64,000 nt of DNA from Bacillus_I endophytica_A (GTDB lineage Bacteria > Bacillota > Bacilli > Bacillales > Bacillaceae_H). Made by a program: the position numbers and the translations under genes. Shown here piece after piece: positions 61,100 to 64,000 of the stretch. The notes under the pieces are model-generated. The model was not told the DNA's origin, did not search any database, and saw only the letters and a list, made by a program, of their open reading frames with translations. The first letter of the stretch is position 1, and the number at the start of each line of letters is the position of its first letter. Location: positions 558,001-622,000 of the forward strand of contig NZ_JALAMS010000001.1 of assembly GCF_026790145.1 (NCBI RefSeq). Reading direction: 5' to 3'.

Positions 61100-61954
61100 T
61101 TGTACTATTACAAAGAAGGATTAATTAATGAAATTAAACCGGATAAGCCAGATCCAGCAGCAGCAAAAGTGCTGCAAGAAACTCTTGGTGGTCATTATGG
61201 TGAAATGAGAACAATGATGCAGTATTTCTTTCAAAGTTCAAATTTTCGAGGAAAAGAAACACAGTTTAAAGATTTAATGCGCGGCATTTTCTTAGAGGAG
61301 ATTGCTCACGTTGAGCTTGTACAAAATACAATTAATGCTCTTCTTGATGAATCGGGCGGTGAAGGAGTTGGAGCACAAGGAGAGGATCGTGCACCCCTTG
61401 ATGAAGCAGTCAAACATGCTAACCCTCATCACTATATTATGGGAGCACAAAGCTCTCTTCCTGTTGATGCAAGTGGAAACCCTTGGAACGGCTCTTGGGT
61501 ATACAGCCACGGAAATTTAATAGCTGATCTTCTTGATAACGTTGTATTGGAATCAACGGGGGTTTTACAAAAAACACGTATTTATGAAATGAGTTCAAAC
61601 AAAACGTTCCGTGAAACACTTGGTTTTTTAATTGTACGGGATAACGCTCATCAAAACGCATTTGCAAAAGCTCTTGAGACGCTAGGCGTAAATTGGGGAA
61701 AGCTTTTTCCTGTTCCGAACTACGATATTAATAAATATCCAGAGTGTCGTAAGTTTGTTGAGATGGGCTATCATAATACGCAGTTTAACTTTAGGCTTGA
61801 TCCAACGAGAATAGGGGAAGTGCTCCAAGGACAAGTTCCAAGCCGTAATGGTGGAGAAATGACAGTTACAGCTCCACCGGAAGAATTCCCAGCACCAATG
61901 CTTTCGGAGATGCCAAATGAGCATAGCCCTGGTTTAGGCGATATGAATGCATAA
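61100..61954 (+). CDS. Manganese catalase, TTG start
   Basis: 284 residues, dimanganese (non-heme) catalase of the YjqC/KatN type. Metal-ligand blocks: Glu in GGHYGEMRTMMQYFFQSS (about 35), E and H in LEEIAHVELVQNTI (about 68-72), Glu in VVLESTGVLQ and His in RDNAHQNAFAKALE (about 181). Start TTG 61100 gives MYYYKEGLINEIKPDKPDP, matching the family N-terminus, with AAAAGGGG 8-9 nt ahead. Destroys H2O2; possibly spore- or stress-related. Next gene 14 nt downstream. Confidence 0.9.
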   Translation: MYYYKEGLINEIKPDKPDPAAAKVLQETLGGHYGEMRTMMQYFFQSSNFRGKETQFKDLMRGIFLEEIAHVELVQNTINALLDESGGEGVGAQGEDRAPLDEAVKHANPHHYIMGAQSSLPVDASGNPWNGSWVYSHGNLIADLLDNVVLESTGVLQKTRIYEMSSNKTFRETLGFLIVRDNAHQNAFAKALETLGVNWGKLFPVPNYDINKYPECRKFVEMGYHNTQFNFRLDPTRIGEVLQGQVPSRNGGEMTVTAPPEEFPAPMLSEMPNEHSPGLGDMNA

Positions 61955-61968
61955 GGAAATCTTTGAAA

Positions 61969-62817
61969 ATGGAAAATGAACTGCACGGAAGTTCTTCAAC
62001 AGAACGATTTATTCCTGTTACATCTGTTCAAAGTGGAGAAGGAGTCGAAGTTACCCCTGATCTTTACAGTTATACAACCCAAATTGTGAACGTTTGCTTT
62101 ATCGGAGGAAAAGGAGACGAATTTGTCCTTGTTGACGCAGGAATGCCGAAGTCAGCTCAAAGTATTATTTCAGAAATAGAAAATCGTTTTGGCTCCAATG
62201 CCCGTCCAAAAGCTATTCTTTTAACACATGCTCATTTTGATCATGTTGGAGCACTTCTTGAGCTTCTTCGCCATTGGGATGTTCCTGTTTATGCTCATAA
62301 AGCTGAGCTTCCATATCTTCAAGGGGAAAAAGACTATGAACGCCCAGATCAAACAGTTGAAGGTGGAATGGTTGTTAAAATGTCTCCGCTGTTTCCAACA
62401 GAGAGCATTAACATAAGTTCTCACGTTTCTCATCTCCATGATGACGGGTCTATTCCAGAACTGCCTGAGTGGGAATGGATTCATACGCCAGGTCATACAG
62501 AAGGGCATGTTTCGTTTTTCAGAAAACGAGATAGAGCTCTTATTGTAGGAGATGCGTTTATTACAACAAAGCAAGAAAACTTATTTGACGTGATTACGCA
62601 AAAGCTAGAAATAAGCGGACCACCGAGATATTTAACAACAGACTGGAAAGCGGCGAAAAGGTCTGTTGAACATCTTGCTTCCCTTCATCCTGAAGTAGCC
62701 ATAACAGGTCACGGAAAACCTGTAGAAGGCAAATGGTTAGCTGAACATTTAGCTTTATTAGCACAGGATTTCGATCGAATAGCTATCCCTGACTATGGAA
62801 AGTATGTTGATGAGTAA
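61969..62817 (+). CDS. MBL-fold metallo-hydrolase
   Basis: 282 residues, metallo-beta-lactamase fold with the H-x-H-x-D-H motif LTHAHFDHVGALL (about 87-92), further ligands in HTPGHTEGHVSFF (about 174) and GDAFITTK, and a C-terminal ITGHGKPVEG. Hydrolase of unknown substrate, glyoxalase II- or YflN-like. ATG 61969, 14 nt after the manganese catalase, with a weak AAGGAAA site; a TTG 6 nt upstream is also possible. Probably co-transcribed and stress-linked. Confidence 0.87.
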   Translation: MENELHGSSSTERFIPVTSVQSGEGVEVTPDLYSYTTQIVNVCFIGGKGDEFVLVDAGMPKSAQSIISEIENRFGSNARPKAILLTHAHFDHVGALLELLRHWDVPVYAHKAELPYLQGEKDYERPDQTVEGGMVVKMSPLFPTESINISSHVSHLHDDGSIPELPEWEWIHTPGHTEGHVSFFRKRDRALIVGDAFITTKQENLFDVITQKLEISGPPRYLTTDWKAAKRSVEHLASLHPEVAITGHGKPVEGKWLAEHLALLAQDFDRIAIPDYGKYVDE

Positions 62818-62824
62818 GTATCGT

Positions 62825-62858
62825 AAGCACAATCTTTTGTTAAAAGATTGTGCTTTTC
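62825..62858 (+). terminator. Terminator after MBL gene
   Basis: AAGCACAATCTTTT (62825-62838) / AAAAGATTGTGCTT (62842-62855), then TTC. Confidence 0.85.
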
Positions 62859-62947
62859 TTTTGAGAAATTTCATTATAGCCCTAATGAATAACCGTATAC
62901 AATGATATAATCTTTGTATACATTATTTTTAAGAAAAGAGTGGAAGA

Positions 62948-63841
62948 ATGATTTTTTTCGAAGTAATTTTACCTGTTATTCTCATTTTCTTTAGTGGTTA
63001 TATGATTCAAAAGATTTTTAAGGTTGATATTAAACCCATTTCAACAATATCCATTTATATTCTAATGCCTGCGCTTGTATTTCAAACGTTTTACACAACG
63101 CCGCTTGATAGTAATTTATTTTATATTGTGCTTACATCAACGCTTATTTTTGCAGCATTAGTTGTTGTAAGCATTGTAACCTCTCGCTTATGTAAACAAG
63201 ATACAGAACAGGAAAGTGCTCTTATTTTAACATCTGCTTTTGCAAACAGCGGAAATTACGGAGCACCGATTGTTCTCTTTGCTTTTGGGCAGGCTGGTAT
63301 GAACTATGCTGTTCCACTTATGGTGTTTCACTCCATTTTGATGAGCGTTTTTGGCGTATATTTTGCAGCTAGAAGTCAAGGAGGAATAAAGCTTGCCGTG
63401 AGCACGGTCCTAAAACAGCCAACAAACTATGCTATTATTCCAGCTGTTTTGCTGCAAGAATTCCATATCTCCATTCCCGATAACTTTTATGCAAGCATCG
63501 AGCTTGTAGGCAACTGCTGTATTCCAGTTGTAATGATTATTTTAGGGATGCAGCTTGCAGACGTAAATGCTAAAAAGCTTGAATGGGGGAATATTAGTAT
63601 TGCAAGCGGCATTCGTCTTATTGCTTCTCCTATTTTAGCTTATCTCATTTGTCTCATGTTCCCGATTGAGCCGCTTTTACGAAACGTAATTGTCATTATG
63701 GCTGCAATGCCGTCTGCGGCAACAACGGCAATGTATGCTATTCAATTTAATACAAAGCCCCAGTTTGTTTCAAGCGGAACGTTAATTACAACAGTGCTTA
63801 GTTTCGGAACGCTAACGTTTTTACTTAGTATTTTGCATTAG
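62948..63841 (+). CDS. AEC family permease (auxin efflux carrier-like)
   Basis: 297 residues with about ten TM helices in two halves. AEC features: VILIFFSGYMIQKIFKVD, TSAFANSGNYGAPIVLFAFG and the second-half VGNCCIPVVMIILGMQLA, ending in ASMPSAATTAMYA-like AAMPSAATTAMYAIQF. These secondary carriers transport organic acids (malate, lactate) or small anions; the substrate here is unknown. GAGTGG before ATG 62948. Single gene. Confidence 0.88.
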   Translation: MIFFEVILPVILIFFSGYMIQKIFKVDIKPISTISIYILMPALVFQTFYTTPLDSNLFYIVLTSTLIFAALVVVSIVTSRLCKQDTEQESALILTSAFANSGNYGAPIVLFAFGQAGMNYAVPLMVFHSILMSVFGVYFAARSQGGIKLAVSTVLKQPTNYAIIPAVLLQEFHISIPDNFYASIELVGNCCIPVVMIILGMQLADVNAKKLEWGNISIASGIRLIASPILAYLICLMFPIEPLLRNVIVIMAAMPSAATTAMYAIQFNTKPQFVSSGTLITTVLSFGTLTFLLSILH

Positions 63842-63951
63842 AAAAGAGAGAGGTCTTATATAAAGTGTGAGCTGAGTAAAGTGGGTTAGCTGAATATATA
63901 GGTGCGAATCTATTTTGTAATTATCATGACTTCTTATTTGTAAAGGTAAGT

Positions 63952-64000
63952 AACAAAGGCATACTGAATGAGGGTTTCCTCTTCGTATGCCTTTGTTTTT
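63952..64000 (+). terminator. Terminator at the end of the window
   Basis: AACAAAGGCATAC (63952-63964) pairs with GTATGCCTTTGTT (63985-63997), then TTT at the window edge. The stretch 63842-63951 before it holds no recognisable gene. Confidence 0.8.

Noticed and set aside
1..64000. CRISPR arrays, tRNA genes, insertion sequences, prophage genes
   Set aside because: No regularly spaced direct repeats, no cloverleaf with CCA-type end, no transposase or integrase-like protein and no phage structural genes were seen.

Overview
The window reads as chromosomal DNA of a low-GC, endospore-forming Bacillaceae species, Bacillus or Priestia-like. Evidence: the B. subtilis-like gene order mrfA-mrfB-cotD-ypsA-gpsB-rnpB-rlmL, then ypwA, xpt-pbuX, bpsA-bpsB, dynA-ypbS and ypdQ-ypeP-ypeQ-ypzA; several spore genes (cotD, yyaC, a gamma-SASP-like gene); strong AGGAGG-type ribosome binding sites with frequent GTG/TTG starts; and Bacillus-type PerR, Fur, cre, AraR and guanine-riboswitch elements. 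The species cannot be fixed from sequence reading alone. No tRNA, complete insertion sequence, prophage or CRISPR array was seen.

Positions 1-11,080 hold a pectin/uronate catabolism locus: ExuR-type LacI repressor, tagaturonate reductase, altronate dehydratase, a Cys-rich Gfo/Idh oxidoreductase, a GPH-type sugar transporter and a GH105 unsaturated uronyl hydrolase on the plus strand, facing kdgA-kduI-kduD on the minus strand. Both branches converge on 2-keto-3-deoxygluconate (KDG); the KDG kinase and uronate isomerase are not in the window. A 460-nt non-coding stretch between the two plus-strand blocks carries a promoter, two ExuR-like operators (one a 30-bp perfect palindrome) and orphan hairpins.

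Positions 11,300-25,700 are accessory: a TetR repressor with three matching palindromes ahead of an MMPL transporter and a frameshifted alpha/beta hydrolase; membrane proteins (DUF819, DUF421, PsiE); a quinone-type reductase; SDRs, one of them decayed; a divergent PrpF / LysR / CitMHS tricarboxylate module whose transporter appears to start at ATT; YyaC; a zinc-ribbon protein; and a GNAT.

Positions 25,700-32,200 carry an inositol-like polyol operon (dehydrogenase, LacI repressor, MFS symporter, TIM-barrel isomerase) with a promoter overlapped by a cre-like site, then AraR beside a decayed sugar transporter that still has an AraR-like operator.

Positions 32,300-52,800 are the conserved core: mitomycin-damage repair (MrfAB), coat protein CotD, division factor GpsB, RNase P RNA, RlmL, M32 carboxypeptidase, guanine-riboswitch-controlled xpt-pbuX, the BpsAB alkylpyrone pathway, a 32-residue membrane peptide behind two Fur boxes, the tandem-dynamin DynA, and two RNase H-fold proteins.

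Positions 52,800-64,000 hold hydrolases, a truncated ABC-2 type permease, and a stress-protection cluster: the two-gene ergothioneine pathway egtB-egtD (unusual in Bacillota), heme catalase KatA with a perfect PerR box, a zinc alcohol/formaldehyde-type dehydrogenase, a manganese catalase, an MBL-fold hydrolase and an AEC permease.
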